DNA of 64,000 nt from Naematelia aurantialba (GCA_021527695.1 JAKFAO010000006.1:1550001-1614000), one strand, 5' to 3'. Counted from the first letter of the stretch, positions 45,091-60,440 are shown. Notes: generated from the letters alone by a model not told the origin. Numbers and translations: made by a program.

Positions 45091-48000
45091 ATGTCGAAAG
45101 ATCCGTGGAAGGATAAGCCGTCCAGGGAGGTCATCCCGCTTGGCCCATATCCCCAGCAGGATGACGGGAATGTCTCCGAGGGGGAGAGGTACCGGAGGGA
45201 GCGAGCTGATTCGTATCTGACGCCTGACGACCGGGCCAGGCTGGAAGAGGCAGCGCAGAGGGAAGAGCAGAAGAGGGCGGCGTTTCTCAAGAAGAGAGAG
45301 GAGAGAGAGAACCGGAACAAGGCACTCATGTACGTTGAGCCGGGCTATTGGACTGTGTAAGAAGAGCTTGAGCCGATCCTTCTTTAGACACATCCCTCGG
45401 CCGTCGTTTGGCGGTGCAGACGACGGCGATGCGCCCGCTGGTCGTGGGAGGATATCGCACAGCGCCGGCAAGATCCTTCGACGCCTGCGGAGGACCCATT
45501 CGGTATGGTTTGCCAAGCTCGGCAAGGCCTCTTGGCCACACAAGGTCTTCTACTTCATCTACGTCATTCCTATGGTCCTGGTCTTTCTCGTACTGTCGCT
45601 GCTGCTGTTCGTGCCATGGACGTTCGTGCCGCCGCTCCGACCCAACGTCCTGTGGAATGAGAGTAAGCAGCAATGGGTGCGAGCGATGTGGAGTTCAAAA
45701 GCGCGGCCCAAGCGCCACGGTTCGCAACATGAGAATAAATGGTCTCGGAACCGGGACGTCAAGGCCCCATATGGGTATGGGCCGGAGAAGAGACTGGGAT
45801 TCTGGCGGGGGTTCTGCAAGAAACGCACTTGGGAGATGTACGAGCTGGTGAGGGAAGTGGAGCACGGTGCGAGGAGGCAGGGCCTGCAGGTCGTCGGAGC
45901 GTTGAGCGGGATCATCATATTCGCGATGCAGGTCTGGATGATGGCCGAGGAGTATGGCAAGCCGCAAGTGAGTGGCGATTGAGCAACGGTTCCAGCCGTT
46001 CCTGCCTGTCTCCCGGAGCTGATGTAGCCGCAGATCAAAGAGATGCTGACTGCCCTGTTTGACGGCGACCAAGATAACAAGGCGATTGATGCCGCGCAGA
46101 ATGTGGGATGTGGCTTCTATCTGGGCTCTGGTACTGCCTTGTGGAGCGGCGGGTTGGAGAATCTGGTCTGGTATGGCCTGTACCACGGCACCGTCGGTGA
46201 GTCTACCACACATCCGCGATTCACCCGAACCGTGTACAAGCGTGTACAAGAGACAGGTAGTGACGGCGAGCAGCGCTGCTGGCACTATGTCTGGTATTAG
46301 AAGAAGTCTTCAACGTGCGGATGGGGTTACTGGCTCCGCAATGGAGCAGGACCGGTACCGGCTGGAGCATGATGTTCCTAGCGACGTGCTGTGTGACCTC
46401 GTCGCAGAATTGGGGTGTGAAAAGGTGAGTGAAGCGCTCGTCGATCAGGCTCAATCAGAAGACGGACGCGGTGATGGAGAGCTATGTTGGCGTTCTGCTG
46501 ACACGTCAACCAATGCAGTCAGATACGCACGCGGTACCTGCTGCTGTATCTCATCTTCTTCTCCGGCACGTACAATGTGCTTCGCGGCTTCTTCGCGTCG
46601 CTGTTCGGCAACGTCACCCTGATTCCCGCTTCGATCGCCGACGACACCTACCGCAACCACCGGCTCCCCGTCCGGCCGTGGTCAGAAGACGCCTTCCGGT
46701 ATTGGAAACGCCGCGGCATGTTCCACATACCCCGCCCCAACGAGAAGTACCGGGTGGAAGATATGAGCTGGACGCAGAAGGGCGCGATCATCATTGGCGA
46801 TCAGGCGGTGGCGAACGTCGTCAGGCGGCGCACGGCATACTCCGGCAGCAAGACGACAAGCGACGGCCACCTCTTCAAGGTGGAATGGAAGGACCCGGTG
46901 GACGCAGAGGCAGAGGCGGGCCAAGCTGGCAGAGCGTGCGTTGACGCCTGCCCTCTTCTACACAACTCACTAGCAACCATCAATAAAGCCCTAGCTTGTC
47001 ATTGTTATCCGCGTTGAACAGGAACTGACGGCTGCAGATTCTGGCATGGCGGACATACGCGTCTACCGGACTTTGATCCGGATGACTGGGCCCAGAGCCT
47101 GCATGTCGACAAGCATACCGGAGAGCAGTATTACACCGCTCTGGCAGATTGGGATCCGATTCCCGCACTGATCCGCCGTCACCAGAAGAGCAATGGGAGC
47201 GATCGCGGGGCGATGTGGATGCGGATCCTGTTCAAGTGGTATGACGTGCGGAGATGCTGGGCGATAGGCTGCGCTGTCGCCATGGTCCTGCTTCACGGGT
47301 GGTTGATTGCAAAGCGAGTTTGGACCGGATCTCGAGCATGAGCCCTCTGCTCCTTTTCATTGGATTGCGAGTGTTTTGGCTGACCGACGTAGTGATGTTG
47401 GGATATCGTCGTGGCGAGCCTACGGGAGCCAGTATGACGATGCCGTGTCGAGTTGGAAGAGCAATGGTGGCCCCAGCGAGACCGACTGCGCCTACTACGC
47501 CGGAAGCAGCTTGGCCGTCATGGTGCAATTTGGTTCATCGGCGTCAAGCGGAAGTGAGTACCCATCATACAGTTCATACGGATTTGGTCTCAGCTGATAT
47601 CTCCAGTCCTGAGCACGTAAGTGACATACTGCTATCGTTCCTGACTGGGATGCCGCGCTGATCGTGCTGATGGTCTTATATATACTCGTGAGACGCTGAT
47701 ACTGAACGCCAGGATGGCCTGGGCGATCACCTGGCATTGTTTCCTCTTGTCAATGTGCCTAGGCGTCTTCTTCGTGGCCATGACGAACAACCGGTACGTG
47801 CGCGTCTCGCCAATGCCGATTAGCAGTCAATCTCAGTGTCTGGTGTCTGACACAAGCAGGACGTTCGGGATGCATTTCCCCTTTGGGATGACGCTCATCG
47901 GGCCACGGCTGAGCTCGAACAGTATCGGCTGGACAATGGGCTTGTACGTCTCTAGTTTTTCAAACCGCTTCGAGAGGCATGTGGCGGTGCTGATTTGTAG

Positions 48001-48401
48001 CGTGGCATTTGCGACACTGCAGCTCGGCTTGTTTCCTACCCACTCGTTAGTGGTATTTGTACTCGTCCTGGCACCCGTGCGTTTCAGCTGACGAGGACCA
48101 AGGGACTGGACGACGATTGCGCGAGGCATCAGTTATGCCAGCGTGGCTTCGTGGGCCACCTTTGTCTTCCCTGTGAGTGAGCTGCTGCCACCTGCGGATC
48201 CATGGCCGTCTGTGCAGTGGTCGACGTTTGACGGGTGGCTGTTGCAAACCCAACACACGTGAGCTGACGGGGCAGAACGAGCCGATGCGCAACATTGCCG
48301 CGCGAAATGCATTCTGGCCAGGGGCGTCCCAGGCGGCTGTCAAGTACATGGAGAAGAAGAAGTTTCACCACGAGCCGTACAGGTTTGATATCCCGCTCTA
48401 G
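45091..48401 (+). CDS. Multi-pass membrane protein of unknown function (13 exons)
   Basis: Exons 45091-45329, 45388-45967, 46034-46196, 46301-46424, 46519-46935, 47038-47298, 47393-47553, 47607-47616, 47713-47793, 47860-47943, 48001-48045, 48103-48172 and 48276-48401 give 786 residues. A charged N-terminal helix (DDRARLEEAAQREEQ) precedes seven or eight hydrophobic segments, among them VFYFIYVIPMVLVFLVLSLL, IIIFAMQVWMM, YLLLYLIFFSG, WAIGCAVAMVLL, WHCFLLSMCLGVFFVAM and FATLQLGLF. Large soluble loops hold RPWSEDAFRYWKRRG and FDPDDWAQSLHVD. No family is recognised. The junction 47298/47393 is the weakest: donor GTGGTT was picked because it alone keeps frame. Exon 8 is only ten bases. An ATG 14 codons upstream (45049) is an alternative start. 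Confidence 0.6.
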
Positions 48402-48437
48402 CGCGTAGGGCGATGTATGGGTGTCTTGTACTCGTAT

Positions 48438-48560
48438 CTTGGGTCGTGTGCCGTGGTCGTGTGTGGTGGTCGTGTGTCGTGTGTGGTGGTCGTGTGTTTT
48501 ATTGTGGTCGTGTGTCGTGGTCGTGTGCCCTGGTGCCGTGTGTCGTGTGTGGTTTGTCGT
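48438..48560. repeat. GTGGTCGTGTGTCGTGT-type repeat after the membrane-protein stop
   Basis: Seven or so imperfect units of ggtcgtgtg/tcgtgtg, probably in the 3' UTR. Confidence 0.8.
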
Positions 48561-48595
48561 GTCTGGTGTCTAGTGTTTAAGTTATGGCAGGCGGT

Positions 48596-48648
48596 TGTCG
48601 GTGTCGGTGTCGGTGTCGGAGTCGGAGTCGGCGTCGGCGTCGGTGTCT
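48596..48648. repeat. (GTCGGT/GTCGGA)n hexanucleotide repeat
   Basis: About nine 6-base units (gtcggt, gtcgga, gtcggc) following the previous repeat. Confidence 0.8.
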
Positions 48649-49958
48649 GTCGTCCGTTGTTAGTCGTCAATCCGTGACAGGGGTACGTCGGAGAGGATCA
48701 AGCTGTAGAATGATGTCATCCCTGTCGTACTTGCTCGCACTAACTGGATTACTGACCCATGTTCACCTGGGAACATTCCCTTCTTGCCTTCTGCTGTTAC
48801 GACTCTCTGAACCCCTAAGGGCTCTACAGTGCCTGTCACCCGACGAAAACAACAGTAGTGCCGCTCGGCAGGTATAGATATCTGAACACGTCAGCCGTTC
48901 AAACGTGCAAAGTGCCACAGACAGACACGTCATTCGGCCTCTCTCTTGTGGCCTGACGTGGGATACTGCAACAGCCGTGCACCCAATGCAAGCGTTCTGT
49001 CCTCCAAATACAGATGATCACTCGCCAAACTCCTCCGCGGACATGGATATAGCGTCGGAGCTTCCCTTACCACTGTATGTGCTGCTGCTGTATCTATTGC
49101 ACTCTCTGCGTATTTCATGTAAACGTCGCAATTCTCAGATACACGCTACGCCCTATGCAACGATATCAAAACGATATCAATGCAACACGCTTAACCGTCC
49201 ACGCTCTGCAAGCGGATACCGGGGGTGCGGTGTGACAGCAAGCTTTGAGCCAATGACGGGATGATTGGGGCATGTGCACCGAGTATATTGACAACAAGGC
49301 TGGGAGGTATTCTGTTTGTAGGGGTTTTGTACGGCGGGTAAGGTTACGCTTTGGGTCAGGTGGGACGATTGTTACCGTACTGCGGGGATAAGCCGGCGGT
49401 TGGCGACGGCGTAAGGATCCACTTCATGGCGTCGACCTGTGCCGCTGGTTTCCGCTGGTTTCTTCGGCGATGCCTGGGAGTAGATCGCCCTGGCCATCGC
49501 CGAGATGAGCGGCGACTACCTTGGCTGATCTTGCTAGACACTGCCGCCTGTAAATGCATACCGTCCGAGTGGTTGCCAAGACCTCTCGAGTAGATAGATA
49601 TATCAGTGTAAATCCCAAGTGAACAGCGAATTTTGATTCCGTCGCTCGGGTAATTAGCCAGAGGGAAAGAGGAAAAGGAAAGAAAGGTAAGGGAAAGAAA
49701 GAAATCGAACCAATCATACCTCGAGCTTTGAGTTCTAACCCTTATACTCGTCAACACTTTAATCTCTCTCTCTCTCTCTCTCATTCTCACTCATCCACTC
49801 ATCCTCAAGCATCCTCACCGGGCACGGCAGCGACCATCGTACACCACGCATCCAAGCCTACTCGCCACTGCAAGCTGGTCGCGCGGCATTACATACCGGT
49901 GGGAAAGAGTCACAACAACCTGCTCGGGGAAATACCATCCAAGCCGTGCGGTATCAGC

Positions 49959-52676
<2,718 letters not shown>

Positions 52677-53783
52677 GTGAATATGGACTGGTACAGGAAC
52701 TCGGATCTTCGACGCGGTTCGCCAAGTCGGACGAGGCTTAGCGTGCCTAGAGGGTACGCCGATCGGCTTGAACGCCAGCGGTGGCGAACGTCAAGCGTCG
52801 AGAGGCGGGGGGTGGCCCCGGAGTGAAGGTCGACGAGTTGCTATTGCGATGGCAACGGCATGGCGATTGCCGACTGTCCAAGTCCCTTGTCGTCGTACCG
52901 GGACAGCGAAACGCTCGGACGCGCATGCGTGATGGCGGATCGTCGTCTGCCGAAGAACGGACCATCAGACTGGTGCGAACCTTGTTGTCGGGAGCATAGG
53001 GGCTTATAAGATGTAGTAGGACGGTGTTGTAACTGTCGTGACTGTGCTTGCTGTGCTTGCTGTACTGGCATTGCTTGCAGTTGCAGCAGTGAAGTAGTCA
53101 AGTAGTCAAGTAATGGAGCAGTGAAGTAGTGAAGACGTAGTCGGACAAGTCACTATAAGGCAGGAACAACGTAGCAGTAATACAGAGGACTGGCGACGTT
53201 TTATGCCTTGTGCTTTGCATATCCTTTTGGACCGCGCAGCTTTGCAGCCGGACACAGGTGCCAGTGTCTCTCTGTCCGATCACTGAGTTCCACAGTGGCC
53301 ATGTGGTCAGTCGTCAGTCGTCAGTCGTCAGTCGTCAGGCGCCTCTGTTGGTGGCATTGTGGTGTGGCCTCGGCGCGGTGCCGCTTTCTACAACATGGAC
53401 AACATGGCAGCACCTTTAGGCTGCCTGCCAAGGGAAGATGAAATTGCGACTAAACGCCAACGCTAGACGCAGCATAGAGACAGGCAACATTCTGCATCTC
53501 TGTTCGAGATTGATCCTCCGCTCTCTGCCTCTTCCCCTTCCCTGGCCGCCCTGCTCCCATCCTTCGGGTTTCCACCTCTCCTTCTCCACCATGTTCTCTC
53601 CTCACCCGTACCATCCTCGCCATCTTCCATCTTCCATCTGCTCCATCGTCACGTCTTCCATCTTCCATCTTCCATCTCCCCCATCACGACAACCTACACG
53701 TACAACACGCTCGACGCTCACGATCGACGCTCGACGAACAACCACCGGCCACCGCTGGGCCCACAGTAACACGTAAGAAACCA
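52677..53783. other. 1.1 kb between SRPK and RasGEF 3' ends
   Basis: Convergent region. Contains agtagtcaagta units near 53090-53125, (cagtcgt)n at 53306-53338 and tccatcttcca units near 53620-53680. No supported gene. Confidence 0.55.
53306..53338. repeat. (CAGTCGT)n short tandem repeat
   Basis: Four to five perfect 7-base copies in intergenic DNA. Confidence 0.8.
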
Positions 53784-56700
53784 TCAAGTCCCCACCAGAG
53801 TCGCCCAAAACGCATCGCCCGTTATCAACCTCCCTGTTCGCCTTGCCGACCCCGAACCAGACACCGATCCCGATCCCGAGCCAGGGCCAGAGCCAGAGCC
53901 AGAGACGCCTAAAGAAGCTGTACTCCCATTCGTATCCGTTCCCGGCACCTGTGTCGCCGTCGCCGTGGTGCCCGTCACTGTCGACGTTGACGTTGACGCT
54001 GACGCTGACGTCGTCGTGGGTGTCTTCGTGTTGGGTGCGGCACCAGCCCGGTCATTCATGTTTGTCGTGCCCGTTGAAGGATAGGTCCTCGATGGGATCT
54101 AGATACAAGATGAACAGTGAGATACGCTCAGATAAATCCCTATCGCGTCTGGATCAGTCCCCGCGTGATTTCTTGACGTGGTGAGCTTCCAGTGAGAAGA
54201 ATGGACGCGTCGGGATCGGGATGAAGACGATATTGCGCGAATACAACCGACGAGTCGACGATGATTCTCAACCCGCACTCACCGAGTCGTGCAACATGCG
54301 CGTTATACGCTCCTCCTCCTTCTCCCTCGGCTCGACTTTGAGACTCAGCTGGTAGACCGAATTAACGTCCCACTCCTTCGCACACCGCTCCATGGACAGA
54401 ATGAGCCAGTCGTACACGATCTTGCATTTGCGGAGATTGTACGGCTGCGACTGGTACTGCTGGATATCGCGCAGGATCTCGGCGGACAACGAGCGCTTGA
54501 AAAAGTTGATCAATGGCTTGCCCGGGAGCGCAGTCCCGTCGGCTGGCTGGGACCCTTGAACTTGAACTTGGGTCGGTAGACCCTGGCTCTGACCCGCATT
54601 GGAGGCGAGAGACGAGTTGGACGCCGAGTTCGTCATGCCTTTCTGCGCAGAGCCCGGGGGCTGCACAGTGTCTTTGTTGCCATCCTCAATAAACGTCAAT
54701 GCAGACAACCAGAAACCTAGCAGATCAGCTCTGCGGAAATAGAATCGGAGTGCGAGAAAAATCAGGTATCGCCTCGACTCACCAAAGAACGGCACGCAAG
54801 GCGGATTGATATTTTTGAGCATCTCCTTGTAATTCTGGAAATTCTTGGTCGAGTCGAGTGTCTTGTCGAGATCTGCCTTGAGGGCGACCGTCTTTTGACT
54901 GAGCAGCTCCTTGGTGCGCTTGAGCCGAGAGATAGGCGCCGCGTTTAGCCCTGCCGCGATGGCCGCCATCGAGGAGAAGTTGTTCATGTTGCGCAATTCC
55001 TGCTCATCAGCAATTGCTGACTACTCGGGTTACGGTGGTGGCTACTTGCACGAGGTATAGGGCACTGGGATTAAGGATACTCCAGTCAAGATACGGGACG
55101 CTGGACTCGCGACAGGACCTACGATAGCAGCTTGGACAAAGTACTTGATGATCGTTGCGCGTTGCTTGACATCCCCTGAACTGAGACACATGACGCTCAC
55201 CCACCCACTCAAGACATTGGCCGTATGGATAACAGCACGGACGTTGGGCGCTCGTTCCTCGCCATCCGCCATTGTCCATGCCTTGTTGAGGCACTCGATC
55301 GGCTTGATGCGTTGGAAATGGTCGAATTCAAGAATGGTCAATTGCCGCGCAAGTTCGAGCGGGTTCACGTCCGTCAAGTGTAGCTCACGTCCTGGCTGGA
55401 TTCGAGGGATGAAGGAGGCGGGGGCGGAGAGCTTGCCGCCTGATGAGACACGCCGTGGGGCTTCGATCTCGCCTTGGCGCTGGGTGATTGTCAGCGTGTC
55501 CGTGGCACGACAAGACAAATACAAGAGGAAGATGGCAGGCAGAGACTACAACAAGGCGGAGCTTTGGGGGATTGTGGGGGTGGAGAGGGACTCACCTTGC
55601 GCTGCACGAGCACCAAGAGCTGCTTCGACAGGAGCTCACTCCCATTGGCAACCAAGGTCACTCCGGCGAAATGCTCTATCCGATCTAAGATATCCCGGTC
55701 CTCCGTCTCGAGGTAATGCACCTCGATCCACGAGCGGATCGTATTGGCCACACGAAGACGTATCGGCGTCTGTTTCATCTTCTTCCAAGTCTCCATTTCG
55801 TACGATGCAAGGTTGGGTGGAGGTGGGATATTGTATCGCTCCACCAGCAGGTCGAATAGCTCGCTGCCGGTCGTAAATGACCGGAAGGTGAGCAGGAAAG
55901 CTTGGAAGAACGATATGTCTGCGAATGTGTGAGCGTGGGTGTGTAATATGTGGGCGTGGGGTGTGGTATGTGAGCGTGGGTAGTGTGTGAGCGTGAGGGT
56001 GTGATATGTGAGCGGGTAGTGGTGTGAGCGTGTAGTGTGGCTTGAGCCGACCCGAAGCACTTACCAGTCGAACCATGGGATGTGAGTCTCGCCACTAGCG
56101 CCCTCAATGTCCCCGCCTTTACTTTGCCCTGATCATCGAAGATAATCTCGCTGGGCTCATAGTCTCCTTTCAAGAGCCACGGCTGATCACTCTGAGAGCC
56201 CTGCACACTTGCACTTGCACTTGCACTTGCAGTTGCACTCGTGCCCGGTGGCGGCACCGATGGCAGTGCGGTGATGTCCTCACCAAAGATCTTGGCGAGC
56301 TTGCGATTGGCTCTATTCCGTGCTGTACCCCGCCCTCCTACAGCATGCATCAGCACTTGTACCGTACCGTACCGCACCTCGACGTCCTGCATTGTCGACA
56401 CAGTGCAGCATCAAGGCAGACTCACCGTCATCTGTGTTATCGCTTCCCGATCTGCCCCTCGTCATAAACTTCATAAAGCTCGACCGATTGCCCTTTTGGC
56501 TCCCTGAATCACTATCCGTCTGCTGATACGCCAGACTCGTGGTGCTGCTGGTCGCAGACACGTCTCCATGCCCCTTGCCCCGCTGTGGCGCCAAGCTCGC
56601 CGAGCTGCCAGAGCCGGACATGTGTCCTGCGCGATCACGGCGTTCCAGTTCCTCCTCCTGATCGAGGAACTCTTCTTCCAGGCCCCTGCTCTGTTGGCGG

Positions 56701-59700
56701 AGGGGCGATCCCTCCGAGCGCCGAGACGTATGTGATTGCGTCGAGACGGAGGAATGAGGGCGCGGTTTCGACGTCGACGGTGGGACGTAGTATGGCGAGC
56801 GGTGGCCCACTTGGCCGCGGACGAGGTACTGGTTGTTGGCGGTGATCTGCTCGGCAGATATGACCTGTAACGTCGCCAACTCGGATACGGCGGCAGCTAG
56901 AACGGCTGTGAGGTTGTCCAAGCAGGACGCAAGCGAGACCGACGAGAGCACCGATGCAGCTGCTGGAGCGATGGCACTGACCGTCTCGTCGAGCGACATC
57001 AAGGCGTATCGCGCTTGGTCCACTAGCTGAGCATAGGCCAGAGCATCATCCTCTTTTACCGTCGGGTTTTCTCCGGCGTCTCCATCAAGGTCGATAGCGC
57101 TGACAATGTCAATGTTGAAAAGTACGGCCCGCAGTCGCGAAGCCGCTCGCAAGGCATCTGCAACGTCCAGCTCTATGTTGTCGCGTACGGTCGCCGTGTA
57201 TTGCTCAAAGAGGCGCTGCAGCTCTTGGACCTCTGCAGCATCCAGGATACGCAGCGGTGTGACCGAAGCCTCGAACCCCCATCGTCCACTCATGACTTCA
57301 CCCAGTCCAGCCGGGTCTAGGCTGGCAACAAGGGGTCGACCGACGACGTTGTCGATCGCTGTTGGAGGTGCGTCGGGAGCGACGGTTCTTGGGAATGCAG
57401 CGAGAGTGTCCCGCAACTTGCTGGCAGAACGCATCACCTCTGCCCAGACGGACGCCGAGGTCTCGGGGACCCGTTTGCTCGTCGTCGCAGCATGCACGGT
57501 GGCTGACAACAGTCCGATCGAGCCGATGAGCGCCATGTCCCCTGTCCATGACGGACGAGGCATGGCATCGTAGCTGTCCAGCGGCCCAACATACCCAAAT
57601 GCTGACAGCAGCTCTCGGATTGCAGAGAGTGTCGCCTGATGTGCAGCAGCGAGCATCTCCACGGCACTCTCCTCGCGCAAAACAGCAGCAGCCATGCCGG
57701 ACGTGCTGCCGAGGTTGGACGCTCGTGTCATCTCTTCCTCCGCAGCCGAGCCTGCCACCGCGGCCTCGAAAATCTCCCGCAGTGCATCATTGACATTATC
57801 CATGAGAAGACCCATGGTTGGCGGCTCGTGCCTCCGCAATGCGTGCTGCAAGGCTTCTCGAACTCCGCGAGCCAAATCTGCCGTAGCTTTGCGGCGGAAT
57901 ATCACCGACTTGCGCGGCTCCCGAGGTCCCACACTGGAGATGCTGAGGCGCTGTAATCTGTCCTGCAAGGCGGCCGGGGCGGGCGCCGTTGTGGAGACTG
58001 GCAGAATGACGGGCACCTCTCGCTGCGTGTGGCCCGTGTGGGTGTTGACATACAGCCATTCCCGTCCGTCGTCGCTGAGTGTTGTCGTCCATGGATAGGG
58101 GGCATCAGCCGGCGGCTTGAGAGGAGGTTGAGAGCTCGGTCGTTCTCGCAGGGAGGCAAAGTAGTTGTCTGTGAGGTAGGCATCGTCTTCAGCTGATGGA
58201 GTGGTGATTGGCAGGTCCCAAGAGTCCTCGCCTGTCTGTATATTGTGGTAATATACCTATGAACTGTGAGCACACTGTTCCAGCACCTCGAAGAACGGAA
58301 GGCTGCCTCGAGGAAGGCTCACCTGGCCTTCCGGAGTGAGAGAGGGAATCCATGCGTCGCTGAGATCGATGAACGTCTGTGGCCGAAGCTCTCTTGCCCT
58401 AGCGTCAAAGTCGGCGTCGACACGACGCCGCCCAGGCGTCCCAAGCTTCCTGATCGTGCGATCTGTGTCCTCCCGCTGCCTCCCATTAGGTCTCGTACCG
58501 AACCCCACGTCCGCTGCTGCTTCTGCCTCATCTGCCTCGGCTTCCGTCTCGGCCAGCTGCATTGCAATACGGCGTTTGCTTTCCTCGGTTTCAAACTCGT
58601 TCCCGTTCCCATGAGAAGACAGCGGCAGGCCGGTATCTCTCTCAAACTGCATCTCGTCTTCCATCATCTCCCTGGCCAGTGCTTCGAGGCCCCCCTGACC
58701 TTCCCAGCCCCAGTTGCCGCTCAGAACGTCCTCCATACTGAGGACTGGCTCCTCATCTAGTCCTCCCTGATCCCTTCTGCGCCGTTCCCCATGGCCGTTG
58801 CCGTTTTGCAGTAGGTGTTCCTGTTCGTGTATCTCGATGTTTGCCTGCCCAGCGCTATTGAGGGCACCGACATCCTGGAGCTCTTGTATAAGAATAAGCA
58901 TCTCCTCCTCGCTGATCTCTTCGACAAAGTTGCTGGGAAACCAGCCGCGGGTACCATGGAGCATACCGTCCCACCATCCGCTCTCGATCATCGTGATCAC
59001 CTCGATGATGTCGCCTGCGCTGAAGCTGAGTGCCGCTGGGTCCGTCGCTGTAAAGTCGAATCGTGCCCGCACAAAGTATCGTTCCAGTTCGAGGTCCTGA
59101 TCCTGCCCGTGATAAAAAGCTTGCTCTGTAGTCCCGGCTCTGCCAGTGCCAGTGCCAGCGGATCCAGTGCCAGTGCCAGTGCCAGTGCCAGTGCCAGTGC
59201 CAGCGGTACTAGTAGAGCCAGCAGGGACGGCGACGACCGCAGGCTCGATCAGGGGGCGCCCGATGCCCAAGGCGGACGACGATGCGGCGGACAAGGGCAG
59301 AGACGAGGACGACGGAGCAGGCGACGACGAAGACAGCGTAGTGGCAGCGGCGGGCGGAGCACCAGATGCAGCGCTGGTCGCAGCAGCAGCGCCGGGTGCA
59401 GCGGTAGATGCGGACGCTGCGGTGGACGATGACGCAGCAGTAGATGGATCAGAAGCAGGATCATGGGCAGGAGCATGGGCAGGAGTATGACCCGACACAG
59501 GATCAGGGGCCTGAACATGCGTCGAGTGGGCGCCAAGGGGAGGCGAAGAAGGCGTTGTTTGGATCGGGTGCGGTCCAGAGCCAGGGCTAGAGCCAGAGAC
59601 AACACCAGGACCAGAGCCAGGGCCAGAGCCAGAGTCAGAGACAATACCAGCGCCAGCGCCAGCACCAACACCCGTACTAACACCAACACCGGTACCAACA

Positions 59701-59741
59701 CCAACACCGACACCCACATGAGCGGAAGCAGCGGCGGTCAT
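53784..59741 (-). CDS. SH3-WW-REM-RasGEF protein (Cdc25-type Ras guanine nucleotide exchange factor)
   Basis: Exons in order 59741-58323, 58256-56426, 56337-56065, 55918-55596, 55479-55123, 54999-54783, 54716-54283 and 54098-53784 give 1722 residues. It should activate Ras at the plasma membrane upstream of cAMP and morphogenesis pathways. After a Gly/Ala/Ser-rich start comes an SH3 domain (about 218-278: YFVRARFDFTATDP, GWWDGML, RGWFPSNFVEEI), then a WW-like motif formed at the exon 1/2 junction (AWIPSLTPEGQ plus VYYHNIQTGEDSW) and a second weaker one (YPWTTTLSDDGREWLYVN). REM spans FQAFLLTFRSFTTG to RSWIEVHYLE. The RasGEF domain runs from LTDVNPLELARQLTILE through NNFSSMAAIAAGLNAAPISRL to VPFFGFWLSALTFIEDG. 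The last exon adds a Ser/Gly/Thr tail and is less certain. Confidence 0.9.
55921..56045. repeat. GTGTGAGCGTG-type repeat in RasGEF intron 3
   Basis: Repeated tgtgagcgtg/ggtgtgatatg units fill most of the 146-nt intron 56064-55919. Confidence 0.85.
59139..59208 (-). repeat. 6-bp coding repeat (GTGCCA) in the RasGEF N-terminus
   Basis: Ten or more gtgcca units on the plus strand encode an alternating Gly-Thr run on the minus strand, just before the SH3 domain. Confidence 0.85.
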
Positions 59742-60018
59742 ATTGGCTATCGGACTGGGACCGAGATCGAAATCGAAACGAAACCGATACCTCAGGAGAG
59801 CAAGAGAGATGTGCGGGGTAGGTAGTCGTACTTGTACTCGTGATCCATCAGGCGTGACCTTGGCGTGATAGGGTTGTTATCGGCTCGTATGGGTGAAGAG
59901 GTCCGGTCGGAAGATCAGAGCTCGAAGTAAGGCCGCTGTGTACAGATGTGAGCGCGGACGGTTCACCGAAGCAAAGCCGCTGTGTACAAATGGCGACCGC
60001 AGACGGTGGGGAACGTCC

Positions 60019-60192
60019 AGAGCGTAGAGTCAAGCGTCGAGAGTCGAGGGTTGAGTCGAGAGTCAAGCGTCGAGAGTCGAGAGTTGAGTCGAGAGTCAAG
60101 CGTCAAGAGTCGAGTCAAGAGTCGAGTTAAGCGTCAAGAGTCGAGTCAAGAGTCGAGTTAAGCGTCAAGAGTCAAGAGTCAAGAGGCCAAGA
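60019..60192. repeat. GAGTCAAGCGTCGAGAGTC-type minisatellite upstream of the RasGEF
   Basis: About ten interleaved copies of gagtcgagagtcaagcgtc and shorter variants (gagtcgagtcaa). Expected to lie in the promoter or 5' UTR region. Confidence 0.9.
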
Positions 60193-60440
60193 AGGAAGAG
60201 TCGGAAGAGTCAAGAAGGACGTGAAGAGGAGAAAGCAATGATGCAAAGGGGACGTCGACTGTTCAAAGGACGTTGCGCTTGCTGCCTGCTGCTCCTCTTG
60301 CTCCCTCTTGCTTGTGCTTGCTTGCTCTTGCGCGCACCTGCACCTGCCCGCCCGGCACATCAGCTCGTCCAGTCTCCTGGACTCTACCGCGAGGCACTCA
60401 CGATTCCTGACGCTCAGCGCTCGTCGAATGGCTGCCCTAA

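Larger units (their letters stand above)
48402..49958. other. 1.6 kb between the membrane protein and SRPK genes
   Basis: Starts with a gtcgtgtgtggt-rich repeat, then (gtcggt)n near 48596-48650, then unremarkable sequence, and a (CT)n tract at 49763-49782 before the SRPK start. Open frames here are short and unconvincing. Confidence 0.55.

Noticed and set aside
45357..45387. 31-nt intron (GTAAGA to TTTAG) in the 786-residue membrane protein
   Set aside because: Shorter than any other intron here. A stronger donor GTACGT at 45330 gives a normal 58-nt intron in the same phase.
55182..55200. A further intron (GTGAGC to CTCAG) inside the RasGEF catalytic domain
   Set aside because: It would be only about 20 nt, and reading through keeps the exact spacing of the RasGEF core (W-V-x9-V-K-x-R).
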